Origin: Accumulibacter appositus
GTDB taxonomy: Bacteria > Pseudomonadota > Gammaproteobacteria > Burkholderiales > Rhodocyclaceae
Strand: one strand, 5' to 3'
Assembly: GCF_035440685.1 (NCBI RefSeq)
Contig: NZ_DAORMW010000012.1
Length of the DNA: 64,000 bases
Positions 27,701 through 42,700 of the stretch are shown one piece after another. The notes beneath the pieces were generated by a model. It was not told the origin of the DNA. It was given only the letters and a program-made list of their open reading frames with translations, and made no database searches. How positions within the stretch are numbered: position 1 is the first letter of the stretch; each line of letters opens with the position of its first letter. The translations under genes were made by a program, and so were the position numbers.

Positions 27701-30700
27701 CCGCCCGCAGCCAGGCACAGATCCAGGCCGCCAAGGATGCGCCGCTGAACGGCAGCGAGGCCGGCCTGGTGCTCTACCTGAAAGCCGATGAGGGTAGCGG
27801 CGAGACCCTCGGCGACCTCTCCGGCGAAGGCAACCCCGCGCAGATCAGGGCACTGACCGACGGTATCGTCCTCGGCAGCGTCGATCAGGCCGGGCAGCTG
27901 GTGAACCACCGCTTCAGCCTGACGGCGCCGGCGCTGCTCTATTTCGATTCGCTGACCTACAACGGCAGCATGCGCTGGTCGCTGTCGGGCCCGAGTGGCC
28001 AGATTGTTTCCGACCGCTCGTTCAGTCAGAGCGATTCCTACGATGGCGCGTCCTTCTACAACCTGGCCGCCGGTGACTACACGCTCACCGTCGACACGCA
28101 GGGCGACGGCACCGGTCCCTTCGCTTTCCGCCTGCTCGACCTGAGCGACGCCAGCCTCCTGACGCCGGGGACCCCCGTATCCGGAGGCCTCAACCCGGGA
28201 CGCCGCACCGACGCCTACCGCTTCGAGGTCAGCAGTCCCGATCAGCGCTGGTTCTTCGACACCATCAGCCGCAGCGGTGCCGACGCCTACTGGCGGCTGC
28301 TCGATCCCTGGGGCGCCACCGTCTTCGGTCCCAGCGCGGCCAACAGTCCGAGCAGCAACGACGTCGAAACGACGCTGCCCTTCGTCGGTACCTATACCCT
28401 GTTGATCGAGGGGCGTGATTACTGGGGTGGCAGCAGTTCGTCGTACACCTTCCAGGTGCAGCGGGCCAACGACGGCGCCAGCACCCTCGCGCTCGACTCC
28501 GCTGTCGTCGGCAGTATTGCCAGCGCTGGCCAGCGGCAGGCGTATACGTTCACGCTGAATAGCGACACGGTCGTCTATTTCGATTCGCGGACCAATGACG
28601 CCAGCCTCAACTGGTCGCTGAGCGGCCCGCGTGGCAACGTCGTTACCGGCCGTGCCTTCAACCGCTCCGACTCCGCGGACCTGACCGGCAGTCCGCTCAT
28701 CGATCTGGTCGCCGGCGACTACACGCTGCTCGTCGACGGTGCCGACGATGCGACCGGCGCTTTCGATTTTCGGCTGCTCGATCTCTCGGCGGCCAGCGTC
28801 ATCGCCGTTGGCGCCGAGGTCAGCGGCAGCCTGCTGCCAGGCAGCAGGACGCAGCTCTACCGCTTTGCCGCCAACGCCCGCGACCGGTTGGCCTTGACGA
28901 TGATCAGCGAGAGTCGCAACAGCGCCTACTGGCGGCTGCTCGACCCTTATTCGGGGCTCGTTTTCGGGCCCAGCAACTTCGCCGACACCGGCCCGCTGAC
29001 CATGCCCTTCACCGGCAGTTACTACCTGCTCCTCGAAGGGCGGGTCAGCGAGAGCAACGCCGTCGACTACAGTTTCCGGATCGACGACACGGCGCTAGCC
29101 GACAGCGGCAGCTTCAGCAACCAGGATTTCGACGCCGACGGCCTGCCGTGGGTGCCTGCCAGCTTCAGCAACTCGGCGCCGGTAGTAGTCCCCGGCGGGC
29201 TGTCGGGCAACTTCCTGCGCCTGTTGCCCGGCAGCGTCACCGGCTACAACACGATTGGCTTCAACAACACCGGCGTCGGCGTGATCCCGGCGACGGCGAG
29301 CGTCGATTTCGACTTTCGCATCGGCAAAGTCAGCAACCAGGGCGACGGCATCGGTTTCGCGTGGTTGAACGCGGACGTCTGGGGCAACAGTGGCCCGGCG
29401 CCGCAGTTCGGCGAAGAGGTCAATCTGGCTGGCAGCTTCGGCGTTGGTTTCGACCCGGTGAACAACGGCGAACTCAGCGACAACCACGTCTCTTTGCATT
29501 TCAATGGCAGCCGGCTCGCCGAGTTCAATCTCCCTGGCTTCCGCCTCGATAGCGGCGAGTTCCACCATGCGCGCATCGTCATGACCGCTGTGCTCGGGGG
29601 CAGCCAGGTATCCGTCTACCTGACGCCAAATGCCGGCAGCGAAGTGGTAGTCGTTGAGGACTACTTCATCAGCGGCATGCAGGCCTACGATGGGCGGATG
29701 GCTTTCGGTGCACGCAACGGTGGCTGGCGCGCGGACAACGACCTCGACAACATCCGCATCGCGGTCGTCCCAGGCACCGCCGAGACCCTGCCGGTCCTGG
29801 CCCTGGACACCGTGCCGGTGAGCGGTACGCTGTCGGCCAGCGGCGAGGTGGATCGCTACCGCTTCAGCGTCGCCGGCAGCACGCGCGCCTATTTCGACTC
29901 GCTGACCAACAACAGCAACCTGCGCTGGAGTCTCAGCGGGCCGCGCGGCGCAGTCGTTTCCGGGCGCAGCTTCACCGCTTCGGACGGCTACCACGGTCTG
30001 TCGCTGATGGACCTGACGGCGGGCGACTATCTGCTCTCGGTTTTCGGCAGCACCGGCGCCTACAGCTTCAAGCTGATGGACATGGACCAGGGCGAGGTTC
30101 TTACCCCGGATACCGATACCAGCGGCACGCTCAGTCCCGGCAACGAGACCGACATCTACCGCTTCGACGCCGTCGCCGGCGAGCGCTTCTACTTCGATCG
30201 CGTCAGCTTCAGCGGCGGTTCCTCCACTGAGTGGCGGCTGATCGATCCCTTCGGCCGTTCGCTGTGGGGACCGACGAACCTGTACAGCGCCGACGTCGAC
30301 CTGACCACCTTGCCGTACTCGGGGACCTGGTACCTGTTGCTCGAAGGTCGTTATCACGAGACCACGGCGTCGAACTACACGATCAACGTGCGGCGCATCG
30401 ACGCCAGTGTCAGTACGCCGATCGTCTTCGGTGAGCGCGTCGATGCCGAGTTGAGCAAGCCGGGCGAGATCGGCAGCTTCAGCTTCGAGATCGCTGGCAG
30501 CGAGTCGAAACGCGTCTACTTCGACGTCCTGACCAACAGCACCCAACTCAGCTGGACGCTGAGCGGGCCGCGCGGCAGTGTCGTCTCCGGACGCTCGTTT
30601 GGCGCGACCGACGCTGCCAACGGGCGCTCGATCATGGATCTGGCGCCGGGCAGCTACACGCTGCTCATCGACGGCAGCGGCGATACCACCGGCGCTTACG

Positions 30701-33700
30701 CCTTCCGCCTGCTCGACCTGGCGGCGGGGACGCAGATCGTTCCCGGCACGCCGCTGGTGGACCGGACGCTGACCCCCGGTAAAGAGACCGACGTGTACTG
30801 GTTCGACGCCGTCGCCGGCGAGCGCTTCTACTTCGATCGCGTCAGCTTCAGCGGTGGTTATTACACCGACTGGCAGTTGCTCGACCCGGCAGGGAACACG
30901 CTGTGGGGCCCCACCCACATGTATTCCAACGACGTCGACGTCACGACGCTGCCGCGCAGCGGTCGCTATACCTTGCTGGTCGAAGGCCGCTACCACGAGG
31001 AGGCGGCGACTTCGACCTACACCATCAATGTCCAGCCGGTGGTCGACCAGGTTACGCCGATGACGCTCGGCAGCGAGGTCGCCGGTTCAATCGACAGCGT
31101 TGGACAACGCGGTGTGCATACTTTCACGCTCAGCGAGGCCAAGCAGGTCTATGTCGACGTCCTGACCAACAACACCAATTTCTCGTGGAGCCTCAGCGGC
31201 CCGCGTGGCAGCGAGGTGTCCGACCGCTCCTTCGCCGCCACCGATGGCGTGCACGGCCTGTCGTTGCTGGATCTGCTGCCGGGCGACTACACGCTGACCA
31301 TCGACGGCAGCGGTGAAACCACCGGTGCTTACGCCCTGCGCCTGCTCGACCTTGCCGCAGCGCAGCTGATCACCCCGGGTACGCCGGTCAGCAGCCAGCT
31401 CAACCCGGCCAATTCGACCAATATCTACCGCTTCAACGCCGCCGCCGGCGACCGCTTCTACTTTGATCGGGTAAGCTTCAGCGGCGCCTACTACACCGAG
31501 TGGCGATTGCTCGACCCCTGGGGCAAGACGGTGTGGGGGCCGACGCACTTCTATGCCAACGACGTGGACGTCACGACGCTCGACTTCGACGGCGTGTACA
31601 CCCTGCTCGTCGAGGGCCGCTACCACGAGAGCGGTATGTCGAACTACACGCTCAACGTCTCGCCGTCGCCGATCGCGCAGAAGATCATCGTTTCAGGCCT
31701 TGGCAGCGAGCCGGGCCCGGACCTCACGGTCGAGAACCTGGCGCTGACGCCGGTCAGCGGCGGCCTCACCGCCGGGGGCCAGGTGTTGGTCAGCTGGCAA
31801 GTGAGCAATACCGGCACGCTGCCCGCCGATGCGCCGTGGAAGGATCGCATTCTGGTGCGCAACATGGACCGTGGCGGCGAGCTGGTGGTCAACCTGCTGG
31901 TGGATTACAGCGACCTGGGCGCCGCGGCCAACGATCCGCTGGCCGTCGGCGCCAGTCGTTCGCGGCAGGTGACGGTCAGTCTGCCGCCGGGCAATAGCGG
32001 TGCCGGGAACCTGCGTTTCGAAGTCGCCGCCGATGTCACCAACGTCGTTGCCGAACCTGGTATCGCCGAGCTGAACAATGGCGCCAGCCTGAATGCGCTT
32101 GCCGCGTCTACGCCGTATCCCGACCTGCAGGTCGATGGCGTCGCCGTGACGCCCAGCGCTGGCTGGGCGGCGGGTAGCAGCGTCACGGTCAGCTGGCGGG
32201 TAAGGAATAGCGGCAGCGTGGATGTCAACGACGCCTGGAGCGACCGCATCCGGGTGCGCAACCTGAGCACCGGCGCGACCCTGCTCAACGCCAGCAGCCG
32301 CTATCTGCCGGCAGTCGACGGAGCGCTCGTCGCCGGCGGCTTCATCGAGCGCAGCTTCACTTTCAGCTGGCCAGCCGGCGCTGTCGGCAGCGGCCAGTTC
32401 GAATTCCTGGTCGGTACCGATGACGATGGCGAGATATTCGAGAGCAACGCCAGCGACAGCGCCGAAACCAACAACTCGGCCACTCTCGTTGTCGCCTCGG
32501 CGCCCGACCTGCAGGTGCAGAATCTGCGCCTCGAGGCGGCCACGGTCGCGGCCGGCGACAGCGTCACCGTCTTCTGGGAAGACCGCAACGAGGGCCTGAT
32601 CGCCACTCCCGCCAGCTGGAGCGACCGCCTGATCGTGCGCAATCTGGGCAGCAGCGAAACGCTGCTCGACATCGCCTTGCCGTACAACATCGCGCTGATC
32701 GGCAACGGCGCGCTGGCGGCTGGCGCCGGCGTCACACGCTCCTACAGTTTCCAGTTACCGCAAGGTCTGCGCGGTACGGGCCAGATCGAGATTGAGCTGC
32801 GTGCGGATCAGAACGCCGCCGGCCAGGGTAGCCTGGTCGAATTCACCGCCGCCGGCGACGGCGGCGAGAGCAACAATAGCGCCCGCCTGGCGTTCACTGC
32901 CGCGGCCACACCTTACGCCGACCTGGCGGTCGGCAGCCTGAGTGCGCCGAGCAGCGGGCGCGGCGGCGAGACGATTGACTTCGGGTGGACGGTGCTCAAC
33001 CAGGGGACCATCGCCAGCGGCACGCAGTGGAGTGACCGTGTGCTGCTCAGCCGTGACGACGTCATCGGCAATGCAGACGACCTGACGCTGGCCAGCGTCG
33101 GACATTACGGCGTGCTCGCGCCCGGCGCATCATATCAGCAGAGCCGGCAGCTGATCTTGCCCGAGCGGCTCGATGGCGTCTTCCGCCTGGTGGTCGTCGC
33201 CGATGCGCTCGGCGAACTCAGCGAACCCGATACGCGCGCCAACAACAGCGCGACGGCGATGATCCAGTTGTCGACGCCGCACGCCGACCTGCAGGTCGAA
33301 GTCGTCGCCGCGCCGGCCAGCACGCGTAGCGGCGAAGCGACGCCGGTGAGCTGGCGGGTACGCAATGCCGGCGACCGGCCGACCGATGTCACGCAGTGGA
33401 AGGACAGCATCTACCTGTCGAGCGATGCCACGCTCGATGCTGGCGACTTGCTGCTGGCGCAAGTCCTGCACAGCGGCGCGCTGGGTGTCGGCGAAAGCTA
33501 TAGCAGCCAGAGCAATGTCTTCCTGCCTTTCGGCATCACTGGCGACTACCGCATCCTGGTCGAGAGCGACGCTTCCGGCCAGGTTTTCGAGAGCATTTTC
33601 GAGGATAACAACGTCACCGCCAGTCAGGCAGCGGTCGCGGTGCTGGCGCCGACGCTGGCCGATCTGAGGGTCGACGAGATCGTCGTGCCGGGGCAGGGCG

Positions 33701-36700
33701 CTCCGGGTCAGACGCGAAGCGTTTCGTGGACCGTCGCCAACAGCGGCAGCGGCGCCGCGCGTGGCAGCTGGAGCGACCGCGTGTATCTCAGCGTTGACGG
33801 CGCTCTTGGCGGCGCGAAACTGCTGGCGACGGTGGTGCACAGCGGCGAGCTGGCGGCGCTGGCCAGCTACACGGCGAGCGCAGAGATCACGCTGCCCGAC
33901 GTTGCCGACGGCGATTATTACATCGTCGTCAGTAGCGACGTCGGCGATAGCGTTTTCGAAGGCGCCCAGGAGGGCAACAACAGCACCGTCTCGACGGCGA
34001 CGCTGCGTGTCGTCCATCCCGATCTGCGGCCGCTGTCGGTCAACGCACCGGCTGGCGCGCTGTCCAGCGAGGCCATCGTCGTCTCGTGGCAGATGCAGAA
34101 CGCCGGCAGCAGCGAGGCGCTCGGCGCGTGGACCGATCGCGTCTACCTGTCGCGCGACGCGACGCTCGGCGTCGACGACACGCTGCTCGGCGAACTGGCG
34201 CACAGCGGGCCGCTCGCCGTCGGTGCCAGCTACGACGCGCAACTGCAGGTGAATCTGCCGCTGGCGGCCAGCGGCGACTACTTCCTGCTGGTGCTCAGCG
34301 ATGCGCTCGGGCAGGTGCACGAGGTCGGCGCCGAGAACAACAACCTCGGCTCGACGCCGTTCGCCGCTGCGCTGGCGCCCTACGCCAACCTGGTGGTCAG
34401 CGCGGTCAGTGCCGAGGCCCGCGTGCCCTATGCGCCGGCACCCGAAGTGGTCGTCGGCGACCCGGCGCCGATCAGCGTGAGCTGGACGGTCACCAATCTG
34501 GGCACCGGCGTCGGTCAGACGACGCAGTGGACCGACACCCTCATTGCGTCCACCGACACCATTGTCGGCAACGGCGACGATCGCATCCTCGCCGAGTACG
34601 CTCATGCTGGCGCGCTGGCCGTCGGTGAGAGCTACACGCGCAGCGAGACCTTCCTGCTGCCCGCCTATTTCCAGGGGCGTTATCACTTCTTCGCGCGCAG
34701 TGACGCGCGCAAGGAGGTTTTCGAGAATAGCCTCGAGGCCGACAACGCCGCCGAAGCGGCGCGCATCTTCGATGTCGTGCGCATCCCCTACGCCGATCTG
34801 GTGGTCAGCCAGGCCAGCGTCCCGGCGACGGCAAACTCAGGGCAGGGGATGAACGTCTCCTGGCAGGTGACCAATAACGGCATCGGCCCGACGGACATAC
34901 CGGGCTGGAACGACGAAGTCGTCCTCACCAGCGATGCCGCCGGTACTCAGGTGCTTGCCGTGCTCGGTTTCTTCACGCACCTGGGCGTACTCGCCGTCGG
35001 CGACAGTTACAGCCGGACCCAGGAAGTCATCATTCCCAACGGGCTGTCCGGGACCTATTACGTGCGCGTGCGCACCTCGGGTCCGTTCGAGTTCGTCTAT
35101 GCGGACAACAACAGTCGTGTCGCAGGTCCGGTGGTCATCGCCCTGTCGCCGTCGGCCGATCTGCAGGTCAGCGATATCCTGACGCCGGCGACCGCCTCCG
35201 AAGGCGACAACATTGACGTCCGATGGACGGTTACCAATAACGGCCTGGCGAAGGCCGAAGGCGCGTGGAGTGACACCGTCTACCTGCGCAAGGTGGGCCA
35301 GAGCAGCGATCCGGGGATTTCCCTCGGCACTTTCACCTATGACGCTGGCGGCCTCGACGCCGGCAAGTCCTACGCGCGCACCGAGCGCTTCCGTCTGCCG
35401 CCGCGTACGGAAGGCGTCTATCAGGTGGTAGTCATCACCAACTCCGGCAAGCAGGTGTACGAATACGGCGCGGCGGCGGTCAACAACAGCACTGCCGACG
35501 ACCAGACGCTGCTGGTGGCGCTGCTGCCGCGCGCGGACTTGCAGGTGGCCAATGTCGAGGCCCCGACGCAGGCCTCCGCCGGCGCATCCGTCTCCTTGCG
35601 CTTCGCGATCATCAATCAGGGCACGGTGCCGACGACGACGCCACGTTGGCGCGACAGCGTCTATCTTTCTCTGGACAACAAGCTGAGCGGTGACGATCTG
35701 CTGATTGGCAGCTACGACAATGGGTCTGCTCTGGCGCCGGGCGAGCAGTACGCCACCGAAACCGCCAGCCTGCAGATTCCGATTCGTTTCCGCGGCGACG
35801 TCTTCCTGATCGTCCAGGCGGACAGCAGCGGCTCGGTGGACGAGTACCCCAATGACAGCAACAACCTCGCCGCGATTCCGCTCTACGTCAAGCCCTATCC
35901 GCTCGCCGATCTGGTCGCCGGAAGTGTCGTGGCGCCGGCCCAGGCCGTCGAGGGTGCCACCATCGAGGTGCGCTATACGGTCGCCAACAAGGGCAGTGGG
36001 ACGACCGCCGGCGCGAACTGGACCGATACCATTTGGTTGTCGCGTGACAAGACGCGGCCCAATGCCGGGGGCAACAGCGCCATCCTGCTCGGGAGCTTGC
36101 AGCATGCCGGTGCCCTGGCCGTCGGCAGCAGCTACGACGTCATTACGCAGGTCAAACTGCCGGGACAGCTTCTCTCGGGAAGCTACTACGTCACCGTCTG
36201 GAGCGATTCCTACGACGTCATTCTCGAGGATACGCTGGCCAGCAACCTCAACTCGCATGACATCAACGAGCTCGACAACAACAACTACAAGGCGCGCGCG
36301 ATCGACGTCATCGGCGGTTTCCAGCCGCCACCGCCCGACCTCAGGATCAGCGCCCTGGCCGCTTCGCCGCTGGCTTCGACCGGCAGCCCGCTGACGGTCA
36401 CCTGGTCGGTGGTAAACAGCGGTGCCGGAGAAGCCTCCGGCAGCTGGAACGACGTCTTCTGGCTGTCCGACAAGCCGACACTGAACGCTCCCGACGCCAA
36501 GCAGTGGTATCTCGGTTCAGTGGCACACGACGGTGGTGCGGCGTCTGGCGCCGGCTATACGCAGAGCGCCAGCTTTGCGCTCAACCCGGCGGCCGCAGGG
36601 CAGTACCTGATCGCCTACAGCGACTACAACTTCTTCAAGGGAAAGCCCTACGACGTCGTCGAAGGCAACGAGGACAACAACACGCGCGTGCAGGACACCC

Positions 36701-39700
36701 GCGTCGTGCCGGTTCCGGCCGATCTGCGGGTAGTCACCATCGCCGCACCGGGCGAGAATTTCTCGGGCGAGAAGACGACGATCACCTGGACGGTCAAGAA
36801 CTTCGGCAGCGCGGTCTGGGAAGGGACCCGCTACTGGCTTGACAGCGTCTATTTCTCGCCGGACCCGATCTTCCTGCCCGAGCGCGCCACCGCCCTGGGG
36901 TCCGTTGTGCACAATAACGCTGCGGGACTCGCGGCCGATGCGAGTTACACCGAGAGCCTCGAAGTGACCTTGCCGCGCGGCATCGGCGGCGATTTCTATC
37001 TCTACGTGATTACCGACGCCGATCGCTTCGACGATCGCTACCCGGCCGGTGAAGCCGACGCCGGCGACAACACCTGGCATCGGGAGGTCTACTACCCGGG
37101 CTCGGTGTACGAGGGGCGTGGCGGGCAGGACAACAACCGCGGCATCGGCAGCATTCCGGTCACCTACCGCGAGCCGGACCTGAAAGTCACTTCGCTGGTC
37201 GTTCCGCCGGCTGGTGGCCAGTCCGGCAGCAGCATCACGGTCACCTACACGGTGACCAATATCGGCAACCGCGACACCCGCGAACACGGTTGGTGGGATC
37301 GCCTGTTCCTGTCCAGGGATGGTTCGCTCGACACCTTCGATCTGCAATTGTCGGAGGCTCCCAACTACGGCATGCTCAAGGTCGGCGAGAGCTATACCGG
37401 CAGTGCGACTTTCGAACTGCCCGAGGGAATCGCCGGTGATTTCAGCCTGCTGGCGTTCACCGATTCCGAGGCCGATCAGCGTCTGGCGTGGTGGTACAGC
37501 AATATCGTTCCCGAGTATCGTGGTGTCGGCATTGATGCCAACAGCGACAAGGTGCCCGAGTTCCGGGGCGAGGGCAACAACATCACCGTCGCTGCGCTGC
37601 CGGTGGCAGCGGCGCCGCTGGCCGACCTGCAGGTGACCTCGGTGCTGGCACCGGAGCGCATCACGGTGGGCAATGAATTCACTGTCACCTATACGGTCAG
37701 CAATCTCGGCGGTGCCGGTACGCCGGCCGAGCAGGCGCAGTGGGAAGACCTGATCTACCTGTCCCGTGATCCGCTGCTCGACCTCGACAGCGACCGCTAC
37801 ATGCTGAGCGTCGAGCACGTCGGCGGTCTGGCCCAGGGTGGCAGCTACACGGTCAGCAAGACCCTGCGCGCGCCGCTGGACATCGCCGGTGCCTACTACG
37901 TTTTCGTGATCACCGACCCGGCTCGCGGCTCGGGGCGCGGTAAGGTCTTCGAAGGCGTCTTCGAGCGCAACAACGCAAGGCCGAACTCGCCACCAACAAT
38001 CTTCGAACTGCCGCCACCGGCCGACATCCAGGTCGACGACATCGTATTTGGCGGCATTGCCCGTTCCGGCGAGACCATGCGCATGGAATGGACGGTGAGC
38101 AATCACAGCAGCAACCCGACGTCGAGCGGCTGGACCGATGCGGTCTATCTTTCCGACGATAGCCTCTGGGACATTGGCGACCGCCTGCTAGGCAAAGTCA
38201 CGCATAGTGGCGTGCTCGGCGACAACGGCAGCTACACGGCGACTCTCGATGCGCTGGTGCCACCGATCAAGCCCGGCCAGTATCGGGTGATCGTTCGCCC
38301 GGACATCTACAACGAGGTTTTCGAAGGCCCGTACCGCTCACCCGGCGAGGCGAACAATTTCACCACTTCCCCGAACGTACTGAGTACCAGCATCGACGAC
38401 TTGCACCTGGGTGTCGCTTTGAGCACCACCCTGTCCACCGGCCAGAGTCGCGTCTACAAACTCACCGTGGGGCAGGGCGAGACGCTCAAGCTCAGCCTGA
38501 CGGCGGCCGATCGCGATGCAGCCAACGAGATCTTCGTCCGCTACGGCGATGTTCCCGACGGTTTTCATTACGATGCCACTTACGAAAACCCGCTGCAGGC
38601 CAATCAGACCGCCGTTGTCCCGTTTACCCAGCCGGGGGATTACTACGTCCTGATCCGTGGTCACAGCGAGCCCAAGCCGAATGCGCAGGTCAAGCTCCTC
38701 GCCGAAGTCGTTCCCTTCGCGATTACCGGCGTGCATGTCGACCAGGGCGGCGACAGCCGCTGGGTGACCATCGACGTACGCGGAGCCAGGTTCGCCGATA
38801 GCGCCATTCTCAAGCTGGTGCGACCGGACATCGCCGAGTACGAACCGGTCAAGTGGGATGTCATCGATCCGACCTGGATTCGTGCCACTTTCGACTTCCG
38901 TGACGCACCGCTCGGACTCTACGATCTCAAGGTGATCAACCCGGATGGCAAGCAGGCCGTCGTTGCCTACCGTTTTCTGGTCGAGCGGGCGCTCGAACCG
39001 GATGTCACCATCGGCCTTGGTGGCCCGCGCGTGCTTGCCGCCGGCGAGACCGGCACCTACGGCGTCGCGCTGCAGAGCCTGACCAACGTCGATACGCCCT
39101 ACGTTCGCTTCAGCTTCGGCGTGCCCGAGATGGGCAGCAATGGCTACGTCTACGATTTGCCTTTCCTGAGGTATTACAACAACCTGCGCGGTCAGCCTGA
39201 CAGCGGCGGGGAAGACGTGCCGTGGGCGAGCCTCGATTCGGCGACCAACACCAGCGGGCAGATTCTGTCGTCCGGCTACGCCTACGACGTGATCGCCGGT
39301 GGCTACGTTGGCGCTAGCTTCAACGTCCAGACTTATCCGCTGCTCAAGGCGCTGTCGACGCTGAACTGGGATGCATTGCGTCTCGGCCTCTACGAGATGT
39401 ACCCCGAACTCGAGCCGATCCAGGCGCTGGCTGGCGGCCCGCAGTCGATGCGTACCGCCTTGCCGGAATTCTGGGATCTCTGGCAGCAGGCGAGTTCGGA
39501 AGACAGCCTGCCGGACAAGTGCGTGACCCCTTTCATTCCCTATCGCTTCAACATCGTCGGTGCCGCGACGGCGATGACGCGTGACGAGTTCATCATCGAC
39601 CAGACCGCCGAGGCGCTCAAGCTGCGTGCCGCGATTCTCGCCGATCCCGATCTCGATACGAAGATCGCCGATCGCCGGAGCGACGAGACCAGCTTGGCCG

Positions 39701-42700
39701 AAAAGCGCGCGGCAATCGCCCTGCGTGTCCTTGCCGCCGACGCGGCGACTTGGAGCGACGCCTATCTGGCGGCTCTCGAAGAGGTCGGCATCCTGCGCCC
39801 GGTCGACGAGGCGCCGCCGATCCGTCAGGACATCAAGGTGATGAGCCTGATGAGCACGCTGGCGACCGGTATCCTGCTCGGCCCGGTTGGCGAACAGATT
39901 CGCACCACCGGTGACCTGGCCGAGTTCTTCGCCAAGATCAAGGAGTGGTACGGCGACAAGCCGGCGACGACAGCCGCGATCGACCATTACGAGCACCGCG
40001 AGAGCGACTGCCAGGAAGGGGACATTCCGGTTCCGGCGCTGCCGCATTTCGAGGACTACAACCTCAATCTGTCACATCCGACCTACTTTCAGACCTTCAA
40101 CATCTTTGTGCCCTATGTCGGTTTCGACAAGGATGGTGCGTCCGCGGCAACTATCGCGCTGCCGGACTACGCCTCGGTCGCCGCTTCCAACGAGCTGACG
40201 GCGCTCGATTTCTCGCGCCTCTACCAGCAGGCGATCAGCGACAGTCAACTGGCGTCGATTGCCGGGCCGCAGGGTTATGGCATCGATCAGTTCCTGCCGG
40301 TGGGGCAGGCGCTACCCTACACCGTGAAATTCGAGAACCCGGCGGCAGCCTCGAGTTCGGTCACCGAGATCCGCGTCGTCAGTCAGCTCGACCCGGGGCT
40401 CGATGCAAGCAGTTTCCGGCTGGGCGACATCAAGCTCGGCGACATCTCCGTCCATATCCCGACCGGCAGGGCGCTCTTCCAGGGCGATTTTGACTTGCGT
40501 AACGCCAAGGGCTTCATCTTGCGTGTTTCGGCGGGAATAGACCCCAGCACTCGTACCGCTTCCTGGGTCTTTCAGGCGATCGACCCGGACACCGGTGAGG
40601 TGCTGCAGGACGCTACGCGCGGTCTGCTGCTGCCCAACGCCGCCGATGGCCGCGGTGTCGGCCAACTCGGTTATACGGTGCAGGCCGGCGCCGAAGCGGT
40701 TTCCGGCACGCAGATCAAGGCCAGGGCGGTGGTGCGTTTCAACGCCATTGCGCCGCAGGAAACGCAGGAGCTGGTGCAGACCCTGGACACCGGCGCGCCG
40801 GTCAGCACGCTCACCGCGAAGCCGGTGCAGGCCGGGGGATCCGATTACGAAGTGCGCTGGAGCGCCGTCGACGAAGCCGGCGGCTCGGGCGTAGCGCATG
40901 TCACCGTCTATGTCGCCAGGGACGGTGGCGAGTTCAAGATATGGAAACGCCAGAGCAGCGACCAGTTCGGGATCTATGCGGGCGAGGCGGGCCACCGCTA
41001 CGAGTTCCTTGCCCTGGCGACCGATCACGCGGGCAACCGGGAACGCGCACCGGGTGGGGTACAGGCCCCGGATGACGGCTCCACGGCCAACCTCGGCGGC
41101 TTGCCGAGCTTTGGTGAGACCTCGCAGGATCTGCCGCCGCCGCCAGCACCGGTCCTGCCGGCGACCAATCCCTTGTTCGTCGCGGCGCAGCAGCAGATTC
41201 CTGCGGCGACGCCGCTGGCCAAGCTGCCCGAGTTTACCGAAACCATGCGGCCGTTCTCGGCGCAGTCGTATGCCACCGACTTTATCGTCAGCCACGCCGC
41301 CATCGGCCCGCTGGCGATCGTCGAGATGCCAGATGGTTCAACGATCATCAGCGGAGGACCCAATCGCGGCTGGCTCTATCGCATCCCGCACGATGGCGGT
41401 CGCGCGCTGCAGGCCTTCGCCGAACTCGCCGAGCCGATTTTCGACCTGGCACTCGACGACAATGGCCAGCTCTGGGCGACCACCGGCGGCGGTGCGCTGC
41501 TGCGTCTCGACGCCAACAGTGGCGAGATCCTGGCCCGCTTCGGCACCGGCATCACGCAGGCGCTGGCAATCAAGGCGTCGACCGGCGAGATCTACCTTTC
41601 GTCGGGTGACGGCGTCGAGATTTTCGACCCGGTGAAGGGCACGTTCCGGCACTTCAGCGACATCCGCGTAGATGACCTGGCGTTTGCTCCCGACGGGACG
41701 CTCTGGGGCAGCTTGTGGCCTGACCGTGGCGACGTCGTGAGCTTCGACAAGCGCGGCCGCGCGACCGTCAAGGTGCGCCTGGACGGCGATGTCGATTCGC
41801 TTGCTTTCGGACGCGTCGGCACCCGTCTGGAAGGCCTGCTGTTCATCTCGAGCAATTCCACCAGGGGCGCGATCGGATCGGCGCTGACCATGGTCGACCT
41901 GACCACCTTGCGCAGCGTCGAGCTCGCGCGGGGTGGTTCGCGCGGCGAGGCGGTGGTAGCGACCAGCGACGGTCGCGTGCTGCTTGGCCAATCGCACCAG
42001 GTCGATGTGCTCAGTCCGATCGTCGCGCCGCAGGTGATCGCCACCAATCCGCCGGACATGGCGGTGGTCCTGCTGCCACTGTCGGAACTGACGATCAGCT
42101 TCGATCAGGACATGTTCGCCGGTTCGGCGTCGGATTCGGGCTCGGTGCTCAATCCGCTCAACTACCAGGTGGTTCGCCAGAACGGCGGCCTGGCGACGAT
42201 CACTGGCGTTAGCTACGACGCACCAACGCGCACGGTCACCCTGGCGGTCAACGACCTCGAGGCCGATATCTACGATCTGCGGGTCCTTGGTAGCGTTCGC
42301 AGCAGCGCCGGCCTGGAACTGGGTTCGGCGTTCATTTCCAGTTTCGTCACGGCGCAGGACTTCTCCTCTGTGGTTCGGCTCGACTTTGATGCGGTGCGCA
42401 GCGACCGTGGCACGGGTATCGTTTCGTACGACGTCAGGGTTACCAGCGAGGCCGATTACGACCTGCTGTTGCCCGCCTCGCTGGTTATCGATCCGGCGCG
42501 CTACTTCCTGGGCCGGCCGCTCGCCGGCGTGGCGCCGCAGGGCGCCGGCAGCCTCTGGTATATAGACCTTTCCGGCAAACTGCCCAATGGTGTGCTCAAG
42601 GCCGGCGCCTCGCTGGCGACCTTCAGCGTTTCGCTCTCCAACGGCGCGGCGCAGCAGATCGGCATCGGGCACGGGATCTACGCCGTGCCGTATCCGAATC

